Both the position numbers and the translations under genes were made by a program. DNA of 64,000 bases. Origin: Blastocatellia bacterium AA13. GTDB taxonomy: Bacteria; Acidobacteriota; Blastocatellia; UBA7656. This document shows, piece after piece, positions 26,390 through 38,600 of this stretch. The stretch is from NCBI GenBank assembly GCA_003222245.1, contig QHVH01000018.1:18595-82594 (forward strand), read 5' to 3'. The notes under the pieces are model-generated. The model was not told the origin of the DNA, searched no databases, and saw only the letters and a program-made list of their open reading frames with translations. Every line of letters starts with the position of its first letter. Positions within the stretch are counted from its first letter, which is position 1.

Positions 26390-27217
26390 TCAACCCATCT
26401 CAGGCTTTCGCGCCGATATTACCGGCAAGACACGCATGAAGAATGCCTCTTCGGAGTTGAGAAAACCGTCGATCCCCGCGCAGTACTCTTTGTACTCCTC
26501 GTCGCACACGACGCCCATCTTCACCAGCGCTTTTACACGGTCCGGGTCGAATTGAGGATAGAACCAGTCAAGGCCCTTTTCCCCGCTATGGAACACGATA
26601 GCGTCGTAATCTATATCTCGGAATCCCGCGGATTTCAATATAAACCACATTCTCCGCGCGGCCATCGCGTTACCTCCGTGCGACTTCTTGAGCTGAACGA
26701 TTTTCTCCCGTATACGCTCAGCTTCGGGAACAAACGGATTCGAGATACTGTTCAACGAGAAGTCCCCTTCGGCAAAAACCGCCGTGCCGCCTGGCTTCAG
26801 CATGCGAAGAATCTCGCCGGCCGCCGCCAGCGGTTCCGTCAGGTGCTCGAACACCAGACGCGTATAAGCGAAATCGAATGCGTTGTCCGGGAGATCCGTT
26901 TTTGTCGCCGAGCCCGCAACAAAGCTGCATTTGCATTTTGCCCTGTCCCGCAAATATTCCTCGGCGTGTTTCACAAGCACCGGATCTATCTCGACGCAGG
27001 TGATTGAGCCGTTGGGAACCAGGGCCGATAGCCACTCCGTTACGAAACCCGGCCCCGATCCGACTTCGAGCACCGACATCCCGTCGCGAAGGCCGCAGGC
27101 CGTCAGGATACGAGACTCCTTCGCCACGTTCATATTCGCCTGGTTATGCAGACGTCCGAGCTCCGCATCCAGGCTTATGTTGTCCTTGCGAGCGTTGTAG
27201 AGTGTTGCACTGCTCAT
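26390..27217 (-). CDS. Class I SAM-dependent methyltransferase
   Basis: 275 aa from the ATG at 27217 (GGAGG four bases upstream). Motif I is SVLEVGSGPGFVTEWL (about 48-63). The acidic residue of motif II is CVEIDP, and motif IV/post region is DFAYTRLVFEHLTEP. The C-terminal half is helical, with no known substrate domain. It lies 10 bp after NRPS 2 and just before the ADOP permease, so it most likely tailors the lipopeptide (N-, O- or carboxyl methylation; not decidable from sequence). Confidence 0.82.
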   Translation of the reverse strand: MSSATLYNARKDNISLDAELGRLHNQANMNVAKESRILTACGLRDGMSVLEVGSGPGFVTEWLSALVPNGSITCVEIDPVLVKHAEEYLRDRAKCKCSFVAGSATKTDLPDNAFDFAYTRLVFEHLTEPLAAAGEILRMLKPGGTAVFAEGDFSLNSISNPFVPEAERIREKIVQLKKSHGGNAMAARRMWFILKSAGFRDIDYDAIVFHSGEKGLDWFYPQFDPDRVKALVKMGVVCDEEYKEYCAGIDGFLNSEEAFFMRVLPVISARKPEMG

Positions 27218-27230
27218 CACGCCTCCCTTT

Positions 27231-30200
27231 TTACGATTGAAGTTCCATCAATTCGCCGATACGCGCGGCGATCCGTTCGCAATTGGGCCGTCGAAGCGCC
27301 GTAAAATGATTCGCTTCCAATTCATCGATTCGCGCCTCGCCTCTCGAATGACTCGCCCAGTCCGTCCGCGATCTCCCCTCGCGCAGGTTGTCTTTCGCCC
27401 ACCAGATGTAAAGGGGTGCAGTGACTATCGGCGCGGAATGAGCGCTTAACAGCTCGAGGTGTGTCTCTGACAATTTAATCTGCTGTTCGAGCATCTCCGG
27501 CGCGAGACTCTCGGAAAGCAGCCCTCTGTGTCGGCCCCAGGCGATAGCGCGCCTAACCCGTTCAGCGGGAGCCAGCAGGATGAATTCGTCCAGCAGCGAT
27601 TGGCGCTCTGATTCCTCCATTTCCCTGAACGCTCCGGCCATCACTCCTCCAAACGCGAGCCCAAGCCCCTCCAGCGGATTCGGCTGCGCGGATGATCCGG
27701 CTTGTCTGAGATATGAATCGATCAGCGCTACGAACGCGATTCGGTGACCCCGTTCTTCGAGCTTTTTGGCGATGCTCAGCGCGACCACGCCGCCCATCGA
27801 CCAGCCCGCAAGATGGTAAGGACCGGCGGGGTGCGCTTTTGTTATCGCCTCGGCGTATGAATGCGCCATCTCGTCTATGCTCTCGTGCTCAGATGTAGGA
27901 TCGTCGTCCGTTGCTCGGGACTGAAGGCCATACACCGGCGCGTTTGAATTGAGCGCGGCGGCGAGATCTCTATAAACCATCACGTGCCCGCCTGCCGGAT
28001 GGATGCAGAACAAGGGCGCGCCTGCTCCAGCCTTGATCGGGACCAACACCTCGTTCGTCGCGACTTCGGTCCCTTCTTCAATGAGGGCCGCAAGCTCGGC
28101 GATCGTGCGCTTCGCGAACAAAGTAGTCACCTGAACGCTCCTGCCGAAGCGCCGGCGAAGCTTCCACATGAGTTGAATTCCCAGAAGCGAGTGGCCGCCC
28201 ACGTCGAAGAAGTCATCCTCTATGCCGATCTCTTTGACTCCCAGAAGCTCGGACCACATTTCGGCGATTGCTATTTCAGTCGTCGATATCGGCGGCACGA
28301 ACGCTTTCTTCGACAGACCAGTCGCTTCGGATGCCGGAAGAGCCTTTCGATCTATCTTGCCGCTCGTGGTGAGAGGCAGCGACTCCAAGGCGACGAATGC
28401 CGATGGAACCATATGCGCCGGCGTCTTCTCCCGAAGAAACTCCTGCATCTCGGCGGTAGAAGGTGCGGGTTGCACTCGCGCTACGGTGTAGGCGATTAGC
28501 CGCGTCTCCCCTTGCCGGTCCGGGCGGGCGACCACGACTGCTTCTCTCACTCCCGGATGGTGGGCGAGCGCTGCTTCAATCTCTCCAAGCTCGATCCGAA
28601 AGCCTCTGAGTTTTATCTGATAGTCGAGGCGGCCCAGATACTCGACGTTTCCGGAGTCGAGCCAGCGGGCAAGGTCGCCGGTTTTGTAGAGTCGGGCTCC
28701 AGGCTCGCCATCCGCCGGGCTTGGGACAAATCTCTCCGCCGTCAAATCGGGCCGATCCAGGTAGCCTCGCGCCAGCCCGTCGCCGCCAATGTGCAATTCT
28801 CCCGGAACTATGATCGGAGTCGACAACAGCCCGGAATCCAGAATGTGTATCTGAGTATTGGAAATAGGCCTGCCTATCGGCACGCCGCCGGGCTCGACGA
28901 ATTCGGCGCACGGATAGTAAGTAACATCGATGGATGCTTCAGTCGGCCCATACAGATTGTTCAGCTCGGCGCCAAAGCGGTTCCGGAACGCCCTCGGCAA
29001 CTCAGGCGGCAGCGCTTCGCCGCTCGACATGACCTGCCTGACCGAGGTCAATGAATCCAATCCTTCTTCTTCCAGAAAAACTCGCAACATCGATGGAACG
29101 AAGTGCAGCGTAGTAATCCGCTCGCTCCCAATCAGCTCCGCCAAATACGAGGTGTCCTGATGGCCGCCGGGCTCGGCAACCACAAGCCGCGCGCCGGTGA
29201 TTAGAGGCCACAAGAACTCCCATACTGAAACATCAAAGGTGAAAGGCGTCTTCTGGAGCACCGAATCCGACTGTGTAAGGCCGTATGCCTGTTGCATCCA
29301 GAGCAGCCGATTCCGCAGGCCTCGGTGACTGCTCATCACCCCTTTTGGCTTTCCGGTCGAGCCCGAGGTGTAAATGATGTACGCAAGATTGTCGGCCTCT
29401 ACTTGCACGCATGGATTCTCATCGGCCTCCGGCCCGCTCCAACCGTATTCCATATACACGACGTGCGGAAGATCGCGAGGGAGGTACCGGGCGGCTGCGC
29501 GCTGCGTCAATACCACCGGGGTCCGTATATCTTCCAGCATAAACGCGATGCGATCCGGCGGATACAGCGGATCAATGGGCACGTACGCGCCGCCCGCCTT
29601 CAACACGCCGACAATCGCCGTCACCATCTCGAGCGACCGCTCCATCACAATAATTACGGGGATGTCGGGACCAACACCGAGCTTGCGCAATCGATGCGCA
29701 AGCTGATTAGAACGCCGGTTAAACTCTTGATAACACACGGCTTGGTCTGAAAAAATCACCGCGATTGAGTCCGGAGTCCGCTCGATTTGAGACTCAATCA
29801 AGCGGTTAAGTAGTACTCGACTCAAAAACTCAATTTGAGTCGAGTTCCACTCGACTATCATCCGCTCTTCGGGCTCGGTCAGCATTGGAAGGGCGGAAAC
29901 TGGTCTGTTTGGGTCGGTTACGATCGCATGGAGCAGCGTTCGAAAGTGCCCGATCATTCTCGAAATTGTTGTCGAATCAAGAAGATCGGTGCTGTATTCC
30001 AGCAGGCCCTTTAAGCCGTCGGGCCATTCGGTGAAGTGCAGCGACACATCGAACCTGGAATTCCCGCTGTCGATTCCGACAAGCTCCACCTCGAGATCGG
30101 GAAGCTTCAAATCGGGAATAGCGGTGTTCTGGAGCGCGAACAAGGCCTGGAAAAGAACCGTGTGACTCGGGCTACGCTCTGGCTGTAGCGCCTCCACCAA

Positions 30201-31331
30201 TTTTTCGAAGGGCAGGTCTTGATGCGCATAAGCGCCGAGGGCTGTTTCGCGAACCAGTTTCAGCAGTGTACTGAACGAGGGATCGCCCTCCCAGGCGGTC
30301 CGAAACACCACCGTGTTGGCGAAGAAGCCGATCAATCGCTCGGTTTCGATGGGGGTTCGGCTGGCCATCGGCGAGCCTATGATCAAATCCGTCTGTCCGG
30401 AGTAGCGGAATAACAACACCTTGAACGCGGCAAGCAGAGTCATGAAGAGCGTGGCGCCTTCGCGCTGACTGAGCGTCTTCAGGTTTCGCGTGAGGCCGCG
30501 ATCCAGCACAAAAGCAACCTCGTATCCGCGAAACGTGAGCGCCGCCGGTCTCGGGCGAACCGAAGGCAGTTGCAGCACCGGAAGCTTGCCGCCAAGCTGC
30601 TTCTTCCAATAGGAGATTCTCGATTCCAGAACCTCGCCTTGCATGTGCTCGCGCTGCCAGATGGCGTAGTCCGCATATTGCACCGAAAGCAGAGGAAGCG
30701 GAGAAGCGGCGCCTTTGATGAACGCTTCATAAAGCGCGGCCATCTCGCGAAAGAAGAGTCCGAGCGACCAGACGTCTGTAACTACGTGATGCATTATCAC
30801 GAGCAATAGATGATCCTGATCGTCCAGCTTGATCACGTAGGTTCGGATAAGCGGTCCTCGACTCATGTCGAACGGAAGCACGGCAAGCTCGGCGGCCATA
30901 CGGCACGCTTCGTCCAAGCGCTCCGTCTCAGGAAAGGCACGCAGGTCCATCTTCGGCAGGGCGAGTTCCAGTGAGGAAGAGATCACCTGAACAGGCTGTC
31001 CGTCCACTGTCGAGTACGACGTCCGAAGAATCTCGTGCCGCCTTACGATTTCGTTGAGGCTCTTCTCGAGCGCCGGTAGATTGAGCCGCCCTTTCAGTCG
31101 GAGAGACCTGGGTATGTTGTAAGCGTGGCTATTCGGATCGAGCTGATGTATGAACCATAGCCGTTGTTGCGTAAACGAGAGAGGGATGGGCGCGGCGTTC
31201 CTGGCCCGAGCGGAGATGGTCGGCTGCTTCGATGTTCCGACCCGCTCGGCTTTTTTCTTGCCCAGGCGGCGCAACAAGAGCTCGCGCTTCTCGGGCGACA
31301 TCGCCGCAATGTTGTTCACCACATCACTCAT
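27231..31331 (-). CDS. Non-ribosomal peptide synthetase, module C-A-T-TE (terminal, predicted Ser)
   Basis: 1366 aa. Condensation domain about 45-480, with core HHVVTDVWS near residue 184. Adenylation domain about 500-1000, with YTSGSTGKPKGV near 659. Specificity positions read by eye are D-V-W-H-M-S-L-I-D, close to known serine codes. The T domain serine is in DVGGHSLLG near 1045. The thioesterase is about 1100-1366, with GWSMGG near 1177 and a C-terminal NHFTALR giving the catalytic His. A C domain at the N terminus means it must accept a chain from NRPS 1, and the TE releases the product as acid or lactone. No epimerase. It begins 17 bp after the MFS gene. Confidence 0.93.
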   Translation of the reverse strand: MSDVVNNIAAMSPEKRELLLRRLGKKKAERVGTSKQPTISARARNAAPIPLSFTQQRLWFIHQLDPNSHAYNIPRSLRLKGRLNLPALEKSLNEIVRRHEILRTSYSTVDGQPVQVISSSLELALPKMDLRAFPETERLDEACRMAAELAVLPFDMSRGPLIRTYVIKLDDQDHLLLVIMHHVVTDVWSLGLFFREMAALYEAFIKGAASPLPLLSVQYADYAIWQREHMQGEVLESRISYWKKQLGGKLPVLQLPSVRPRPAALTFRGYEVAFVLDRGLTRNLKTLSQREGATLFMTLLAAFKVLLFRYSGQTDLIIGSPMASRTPIETERLIGFFANTVVFRTAWEGDPSFSTLLKLVRETALGAYAHQDLPFEKLVEALQPERSPSHTVLFQALFALQNTAIPDLKLPDLEVELVGIDSGNSRFDVSLHFTEWPDGLKGLLEYSTDLLDSTTISRMIGHFRTLLHAIVTDPNRPVSALPMLTEPEERMIVEWNSTQIEFLSRVLLNRLIESQIERTPDSIAVIFSDQAVCYQEFNRRSNQLAHRLRKLGVGPDIPVIIVMERSLEMVTAIVGVLKAGGAYVPIDPLYPPDRIAFMLEDIRTPVVLTQRAAARYLPRDLPHVVYMEYGWSGPEADENPCVQVEADNLAYIIYTSGSTGKPKGVMSSHRGLRNRLLWMQQAYGLTQSDSVLQKTPFTFDVSVWEFLWPLITGARLVVAEPGGHQDTSYLAELIGSERITTLHFVPSMLRVFLEEEGLDSLTSVRQVMSSGEALPPELPRAFRNRFGAELNNLYGPTEASIDVTYYPCAEFVEPGGVPIGRPISNTQIHILDSGLLSTPIIVPGELHIGGDGLARGYLDRPDLTAERFVPSPADGEPGARLYKTGDLARWLDSGNVEYLGRLDYQIKLRGFRIELGEIEAALAHHPGVREAVVVARPDRQGETRLIAYTVARVQPAPSTAEMQEFLREKTPAHMVPSAFVALESLPLTTSGKIDRKALPASEATGLSKKAFVPPISTTEIAIAEMWSELLGVKEIGIEDDFFDVGGHSLLGIQLMWKLRRRFGRSVQVTTLFAKRTIAELAALIEEGTEVATNEVLVPIKAGAGAPLFCIHPAGGHVMVYRDLAAALNSNAPVYGLQSRATDDDPTSEHESIDEMAHSYAEAITKAHPAGPYHLAGWSMGGVVALSIAKKLEERGHRIAFVALIDSYLRQAGSSAQPNPLEGLGLAFGGVMAGAFREMEESERQSLLDEFILLAPAERVRRAIAWGRHRGLLSESLAPEMLEQQIKLSETHLELLSAHSAPIVTAPLYIWWAKDNLREGRSRTDWASHSRGEARIDELEANHFTALRRPNCERIAARIGELMELQS

Positions 31332-31348
31332 TTCAATTCTTCTGCGCC

Positions 31349-32668
31349 TTAGCCTCGCGAAGCCGCGCTTACCGCCTCCACCCGCAATTCGACGTGTTCA
31401 TCTTCCGGTCTTCGAGACGTCGCCAGAGTGAAGCACCCGATGAGCGCCGTAATTATCGAGACGGTTCCAATCACCGCGAAAACGGGCGAGACGCCGACTC
31501 GACCTGCTACCGCCGTTCCAAGCGCCGTTCCCATCGGGCCCAACACCGTCAGCATGGTCCACCAGGCCGCGGATACTCGGCCGAGCAGATGATCAGGAGC
31601 GAGCTGTTGTCGCAAGGACATCGTATTCACGTTTCTTACAGTATTCCCAAAGCTGAAGATCATCGCGTATAGCGCCATGGAGGCAGCTCCAGGAGCCAGC
31701 CCCAGAAAGATAATCGCCGCCGACAGCAGAACCGTACTTCCAAGAAACGAGAACCCAAACCCTTTCTTCTTCCTGAGCCGCGACGCTATCGCTCCCGCGA
31801 TTATTGCTCCAATGCTGGCTATGCCGAAGACTACGCCGACTGCTCCGTCACCCTGATGGAGATCGTTCTTCAGTCGAAAAATCGCCAGGTTCACCGTCGG
31901 AGCGGATACAAACGTAAGAACGGCGAAGAGCAGCGCAACCGGCCGCAGGACTCTATGCCGCAGTATGTAGCGGGCTCCCAGCAGCAGGTTATCGAGCCAC
32001 GACTCTTTGCCTGCCGATTCTTTCACCCTGGCCGCTTCAACAGCTCTTCTGAGCCTGACGAAAAACATCAGCAGTGCGGAAATTCCGTATGAGACGGCAA
32101 CAACCGAAAGCGCGTTGACGGCGCTCAGTCTTTTAGACGCGAAACCGGCGATCATAGGCCCCGCGATATAAGCCAGCGCTACCGTGGCCTGCAGGCGCCC
32201 GTTAGCCTCGGTGATTTGCTCCGCGTCGACGATGTTAGCGACGGCGGTCGAATATGTAATAAAGAAGAATGTAGTAAGGTAGGCGGCGGCCATCGCGATG
32301 CCGCAGATCAGCCACAGATTCATTCCCGCCAACGAAGCGGCGACGGGAATGAGCAGATAGAACACCATCCTTCCGATATCGCAAAAGACCATCACTCTTC
32401 GGCGATCCCATCGATCCACGAGAACACCGGAGACGAGGCTCGATAGGAGGTTGCCCATACCGATCAGCGCCGTAACCAATCCCATCTTCGCGACGGAACC
32501 GGTCGTCTCAAGCACCAGCAAGGGGATCAGGATCAGAGCCGCCGAATCGCCGAGTGCATCGAAAGTTTGCCCCGCCCAAAAAATGTTGAAGTTGTTGTTG
32601 CCCCAGAGCCCCGAACCCTTCGGGTTAGGCCTATCGGTTTCGGCCGATTCAAATTCGCTTGCCACCAT
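31349..32668 (-). CDS. MFS exporter of the lipopeptide operon
   Basis: 439 aa with about 12 membrane segments and the MFS loop motif GVLVDRWDRRRVMVF (about 80-94) between helices 2 and 3. It resembles the enterobactin-exporter/MFS_3 (DHA3-like) group. Its position between the two NRPS genes (5 and 17 bp gaps) marks it as the likely exporter of the peptide. The AGGAGG element in front of the start lies in the tail of the NRPS 1 gene; GTG at 32665 has better spacing than ATG at 32668. Confidence 0.88.
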   Translation of the reverse strand: MVASEFESAETDRPNPKGSGLWGNNNFNIFWAGQTFDALGDSAALILIPLLVLETTGSVAKMGLVTALIGMGNLLSSLVSGVLVDRWDRRRVMVFCDIGRMVFYLLIPVAASLAGMNLWLICGIAMAAAYLTTFFFITYSTAVANIVDAEQITEANGRLQATVALAYIAGPMIAGFASKRLSAVNALSVVAVSYGISALLMFFVRLRRAVEAARVKESAGKESWLDNLLLGARYILRHRVLRPVALLFAVLTFVSAPTVNLAIFRLKNDLHQGDGAVGVVFGIASIGAIIAGAIASRLRKKKGFGFSFLGSTVLLSAAIIFLGLAPGAASMALYAMIFSFGNTVRNVNTMSLRQQLAPDHLLGRVSAAWWTMLTVLGPMGTALGTAVAGRVGVSPVFAVIGTVSIITALIGCFTLATSRRPEDEHVELRVEAVSAASRG

Positions 32669-32673
32669 TCCTC

Positions 32674-35600
32674 CTACTCATAATGTTCCATCGCTTTTTC
32701 GATGGACTCCGCCTCGTCTGCTTGAAGCATTTCTTTCACGGCTTCGTCGGACAGACCGTTGATTTCGGAGACCAGCTCCGCCAGCATCTCTCTCTCTTCT
32801 TCGTCCTGTTCGTATTGGCTCTGCGTAATCGCTTCCGCCAGCTTCGCGATCGTAGGCGCCTCGAAAAAATCCCGCAGCGGTATCTGAATAAACAGTTGCT
32901 GCCGGAGCCTGGACAGAAGCCGGGTCGCGAGAATCGATTGGCCTCCCAGCTCGAAGAAATCGTCGGTTACTCCTATCCGCTCGACTCCGAGTATCTCCTG
33001 CCAGATGCCCGCGAGAATCTCCTCAATCGGCGAGTCGGGCGCGACAAAAGGCCGCACCGCAAACGCCTGTCCTTCTTCCGGCGCGGGAAGCGCGCTTCGA
33101 TTCAGCTTGCCGCTAACGGTGAGCGGCATCGCGTCCATGAACAAAATTGCCGATGGAACCATATACTCGGGCAAGGTCGCTCTCAGATGAGCGCGTAAGT
33201 CGGCGGCCGCGAGCTCGGACCCCGGCGCCGCAACTACATAAGCCGCCAGCCGCTGATGCCCATTATCTTCTCTGGCTAAGACGGCGGCTTCGCGAACCGA
33301 CGGATGGCTCGCGAGCGCGCTTTCGATCTCGCCGAGCTCGATACGGAAGCCGCGAATCTTGACCTGATAATCGAGCCTTCCCAGAAACTCGATGCTGCCG
33401 TCGGAAAGGTGACGCGCCAGATCGCCGGTCTTATAAAGATGGGCGCCCGGTGTTTGTGAGTACGGATCGGGAATGAATTTCTCGGCGGTCAAATCCGGCC
33501 GGCCAAGGTATCCGCGCGCGACTCCTACTCCGCCGATGTGCAGCTCGCCGGCGATCCCTTCGGGCAATGCGTTCAGGCTGCGATCCAGCATCAATATGCT
33601 GGTGTTCGCAATTGGGCGCCCGATCGGCACGACTCTGGAATTCCCGTTCCTCACGCAAGCCCACGAGGTCACATCAACAGATGCTTCGGTTGGTCCGTAC
33701 AGGTTGTGCAATTCGGCGGCGAGCGAGGCGAAGAAGCGCTCTTGAACCTCGTGCGGCAACGCCTCTCCGCTGCACATCACACGCTTGAGGCTCGTGCATC
33801 TGCCCGGTTCGTAGTCGGAGAGAAATGCCTGGAGCATCGACGGAACGAAATGGATCGTGGTGATGCCGGTCCGATCGATCTCATTCATCAGGTAGAGCGG
33901 GTCCCGATGGCCGCCCGGCTCGGCTACTACCAGACAAGCGCCGGTCATAAGCGGCCAGAAGAATTCCCAGACGGAAACGTCGAAGCTGAACGGCGTCTTC
34001 TGCAGGACACGATCCTGGGGCGTCATACCGTACGCTTCCTGCATCCAGAGCAGGCGATTGCGGATGCCTGCGTGCTGAATCATCGCGCCCTTCGGTTTGC
34101 CGGTTGATCCCGATGTATAGATCACGTATGCAAGATTCTGCTCGGAGACATCCAGATTCAGGTCCTCGGAAGATTCGAGAGAAACGCTCTGCCATTCGAC
34201 ATCAATGCAGATCGCGGCGCAGATCGCGGCAGAGGTGTGCTTTGGCAATCGGCTTTCCCATTCGGATCGCGTGATCAGAACCGGAGCCGCCGCATCTTCG
34301 ATCATGTACGCCAGTCGTTCCGCCGGATATTCCGGATCGAGCGGCGCGTATGCGGCTCCCGCCTTGAGCACCGCAAGCAGCGATACGACCATCTCCACCG
34401 ATCTTTGAATGCAGATTCCGACCGTTGAATCCGAAAAAGCGCCCTTTCGCATAAGCGCGCGAGCCAGCCGGTTGGCGCTCCGGTTCAGCCCGGCGTAACT
34501 GAGTTGCGTGTCCTGGTAGATCAGCGCGATCGAATCGGGCGTCGTTCTAACCTGGGCCTCTATCAGTTCGTGAAGGCTTCCTGTCTGATTGTATTCGCGG
34601 GCGGTTCGATTAAGCGCATGGAGCGTCTGTTCGATTTCGTGCTCGGACAGCATGCCCGCGGTTTGAATCGGCCGGTTTGAATCTTCGAGAAACGAATCGA
34701 GAAGCCGTAGATAATGATCGGTCGCCCTCACACGCTGATTTCTATCGAACGCCTCGATATTGAAGTCGAGATCCAGCCGGAAGCTGCCCGAAGCGTCGAA
34801 GTCGCGCACCTGAATCGCCAGGAGATCGTTCGAGTGACCCGAGTGGATCAGATCAAAGTCGACCGGCAAGCCGAGACATTCGGTGAAAGCCGCTATCTGA
34901 TAGTTGAAATATACATCGTAGGCTTTTCCGTGAATGGGATTTCGAACCGCATATCGCTGGGCCCTCGCGCTCTCAATGATCTCCGTCTGTGTCGTTCTCG
35001 CGAGTGAAATAAAGGTCTCGCCGGGGTTCATAGCGATTTGCAGCGGGCAGACGTTGATGAACAAGCCGATCGTGCCGGCGAAATCGTCAGGGCGGTGCGC
35101 GAGCGGCGTGCCCATTCTCAAAATCGGTTCACCGCTGATGCGGTGCTGATAGGCAAACAGCAGAGACGCGAAAAATACCGCCGGTGAGAACAGACCCGCT
35201 TCGCCGGTGAGCACCCTTATTCTCCGGCTCCGCTCGAGTCCAAGATCCCTCGAAACGCGTTCGGTGCGCGTCGTCTCTTTTGAAAAGCTGCCGCGATAAA
35301 ATCGGTTTGAGGTCACCTCCAACGCGAGCTTCTGATTCCAGTAAGCTTCGGCTCGCGTATAGCCCGGCGATCTCCTGTAGACTTTTTCTGAATCAAGGTA
35401 GTGCTGATAAGGGCGCATCGGCTCGGTTTCGTCGAGCCCTTCTCCGATAGAGAGTTTGTAATAACCGGAGAGGCGCTTCACCAGTACGGAAACGGACCAC
35501 AAATCGGAAATCATGTGGCTTATCTTGAGGCTCCACACGAATCTGTCATCGGCCAGTTTCAAGAGCGCGCAATCAAAAAGGCGCGACGAAAAATCGAGCT

Positions 35601-38600
35601 GGGCAGCCTGATGGGCGCTCAGCCATCTCTCCGCGGCATTCCGCGGATCGGCCTCGGTTGAGAAATCGATGCAAGGCGCCGAGAACGGAAATACCTGATG
35701 AACGTATCGGCAGGGAGCGCCGTTTATTTCCTGAACAGTGCTTCTCAACGCATCGCTGTCGTCGACGACCTTCTGAAATGCTTGTTGAAACCGTGACTCA
35801 TCCACCCTTCCTTGAATCGTGAAAGCTACCGTGACCTCATCAAAATAGAGTTGAACATCGCGCTGAAGCTTCTTACTGAACCAGAACAACAACTGGTTCG
35901 CGGACATATTGGACTGCTCGTAAGCCAACATCGCCGCGTCTTCGAGCTTCGTTTGAAGCCCCGTTTCGGCTGACGTGTCGACGGACGCCGTGTCTACGAG
36001 CGGCGGCAGAGCAATTAAGCCGCGAGTTGGATCGCCGGTTATGTCTTCGAAAACCGTTCGAAGCATATCGGCAAATCGCTCCATCAAGCCTCGGTCGAAG
36101 ATGTCCGAGTTATATTCCAGCGAACCCTTCAAACCGGATTTCTCGTCGCTGATAAACAGGGTCAGATCAAGCCGCGCGGTATCGCTTTCGATTGGAATTC
36201 GGCTGATGGCCACGCCGGGAATCTCCATGCGCTCAGGAGAAGCCTGTTCGTAGGCGAATGCGACCTGGCGCAAGGCCGGACGGCTCAAATCGCGCTTCAG
36301 ATTGAAAGCTTCGACCAATTTTTCGAACGGCGCGTCCTGGTGATCGTAGGCATCCACCGTCACCTCTCGCACTCGTTCCAACAGCTCTTCGTAGGTGGGA
36401 TTGCCCGACAGATCAATCAGCGTGACCAGAATATTCGTGAAGAAACCGATCAGCCCTTCCGTCTCGATGTGATTGCGATTGGCCACCGGAACGCCGATCG
36501 CAATTCTGTCCTGCCGCGAACAGCGATAAAGCGTCACGGCGAATCCGGCCAGCAGCGTCATAAACAACGTCTTGCCGCGTTCGAGGCTGACTCGCTTGAG
36601 CGATTCCGACAGCGGCGCCGGCAACTCGAACGAAAGCACGTTCCCGCGGAAACTCTGTATTCTGGGCCGCGGTCTTCCGGTCGGAATCTCCAACACGGGA
36701 ATCCGCGGACCCAGCCGGCGTTTCCAATGCGCGATCTCGGAGTCCAGGACGTCGCCGATCAGCCAGCGTCGCTGCCACGAAGAGAAATCTCCATACTGCA
36801 ACTGCAACTCTGACAGCGGCGATTGCAATCCATCGGAGAACGCCGCGTAGAGCGCCGAGATCTCTCGATCGAAGATTCCAACCGACCAGTCGTCGCAAAC
36901 GATATGATGTATCGTCAGAAGAAGGACGCTATCGCTTGCGCTCAGCTTGAGAAGCCCGGTGCCTAATAAGGGCGCTTCGGCCAGATTGAACTTCGTCTTT
37001 GCCGCGCTCGCGGCGAGTCTGGATACAATCCGATCGCGGCCGGATTCCGGCAATTGCGTCAGATCGGTCAGCTCGAGATTGATATCGAGATTCGCAAGGA
37101 CGCGCTGGATCGCCGAATCATCCGAAGTCGCGAATACAGTTCGCAGAATCTCATGGCGCCGAACTATTTCATTGATGCTCGATTGAAGCGCGGTCACGTT
37201 GAGCGCGCCGGTCAGCCGCAGCGCAACGGCCACGTTGTAGACCGAGCTGCCTTGAGTCAATTGATCCAGGAACCAGAGCCGCCATTGCGAATACGAAAGC
37301 GGCAGGTTCCCCTCGCCAGAGGCGCGACCGATCGCGGGCGCTTCGAAACGTGCATCCGTCCGCGCTTTCTTTATACGCTCCGCCAGCGCACCTACGGTCG
37401 GCGATTCGAAGATGCTGCGCAGCGCGATGCCGTTATCGACCGAAGCTCGCAAGCGTGAGACGACCTGGGTGGCGAGCAGCGAGTTCCCGCCGAGCTCGAA
37501 GAAATTGTCGAAGGCTCCAATCCGCTCAATGCCGAGGACCTGGCGCCACGCGTTCGCGATCAGTTCCTCCGTGGGATTTCGCGGAGAAACATAGCCGCCG
37601 CCTGCGCCGAGCGCTGGAGTGGGCTCTGGAAGCGCGCGCCGGTCGATCTTGCCGTTCGACGTCAACGGCAGCGATTCGAGCAGTACGATATCGGCCGGAG
37701 TCATATAGTCCGGCAGCCTCTGCTTGAGATAACTCCGAATCTCACCCGGCGAGAGCTGCTTGCCGGCTTGTGGAACCACATATCCGACAAGCCGCTTTTC
37801 GCCGGCCTCGCCTCGAACAAGCACGGCGGCTTCTTCGAGGAAGGAATGTTCGCGGAGCGCGGCTTCTATTTCACCGAGCTCGATTCGGAAGCCTCGGATC
37901 TTTACCTGATCGTCTATGCGGCCAAGAAAGTGTACGTTGCCGTCGCGGGAGTATCGCGCGGCGTCTCCGCTTCGGTAGAGGCGGCCTCCGGGCGTCTCAG
38001 CAAACGGATCCGGCGCGAATTTCTCAGCCGTCAGATCGGCTCGGTTGAAATAGCCTCGAGCAAGTCCGTCTCCGGCAATAAGCAGCTCGGCGTGGACGCC
38101 GGCCGGAACTGCTTCGCCATTTCTATCCAGAAGATGAACCCGGCTGTTGGGGAGCGGCTTGCCGAGAGGAAGCACTGGAGGATGTTCGGGGCGGCTCGCT
38201 TCTACACGATACGTCACGACCCCCACTGTTGATTCGGTCGGGCCGTAATGGTTAAAGATCGCGCAGTCGGGGTTCTCGCCGCGAAGCTCATCGATCCACC
38301 TGTTCTGAGAGGCTTCGCCGCCAAGTATCAACAAGCGTCCCGGCATCGCCTGTTCATCGCGCGTGTATGAACGAAGGCTCGCAAGATGACTCGGCACGAT
38401 TTTGATGCAATCAATAGAATGAAGATCCAGGTACTCACACATCGCATCGGCATCGGAAGCCGTATCCTCCGGGATTATGTGCAGGCATCCACCCGCGCAT
38501 AGCGATGGAAAGACAACCGTGTTGCCTAGATCGGCCGCAAACGTCGACGCGACTGCAAAGGTCTTCATCCCATCAAGACCGAGCGTTCGAGTTACGCCGA

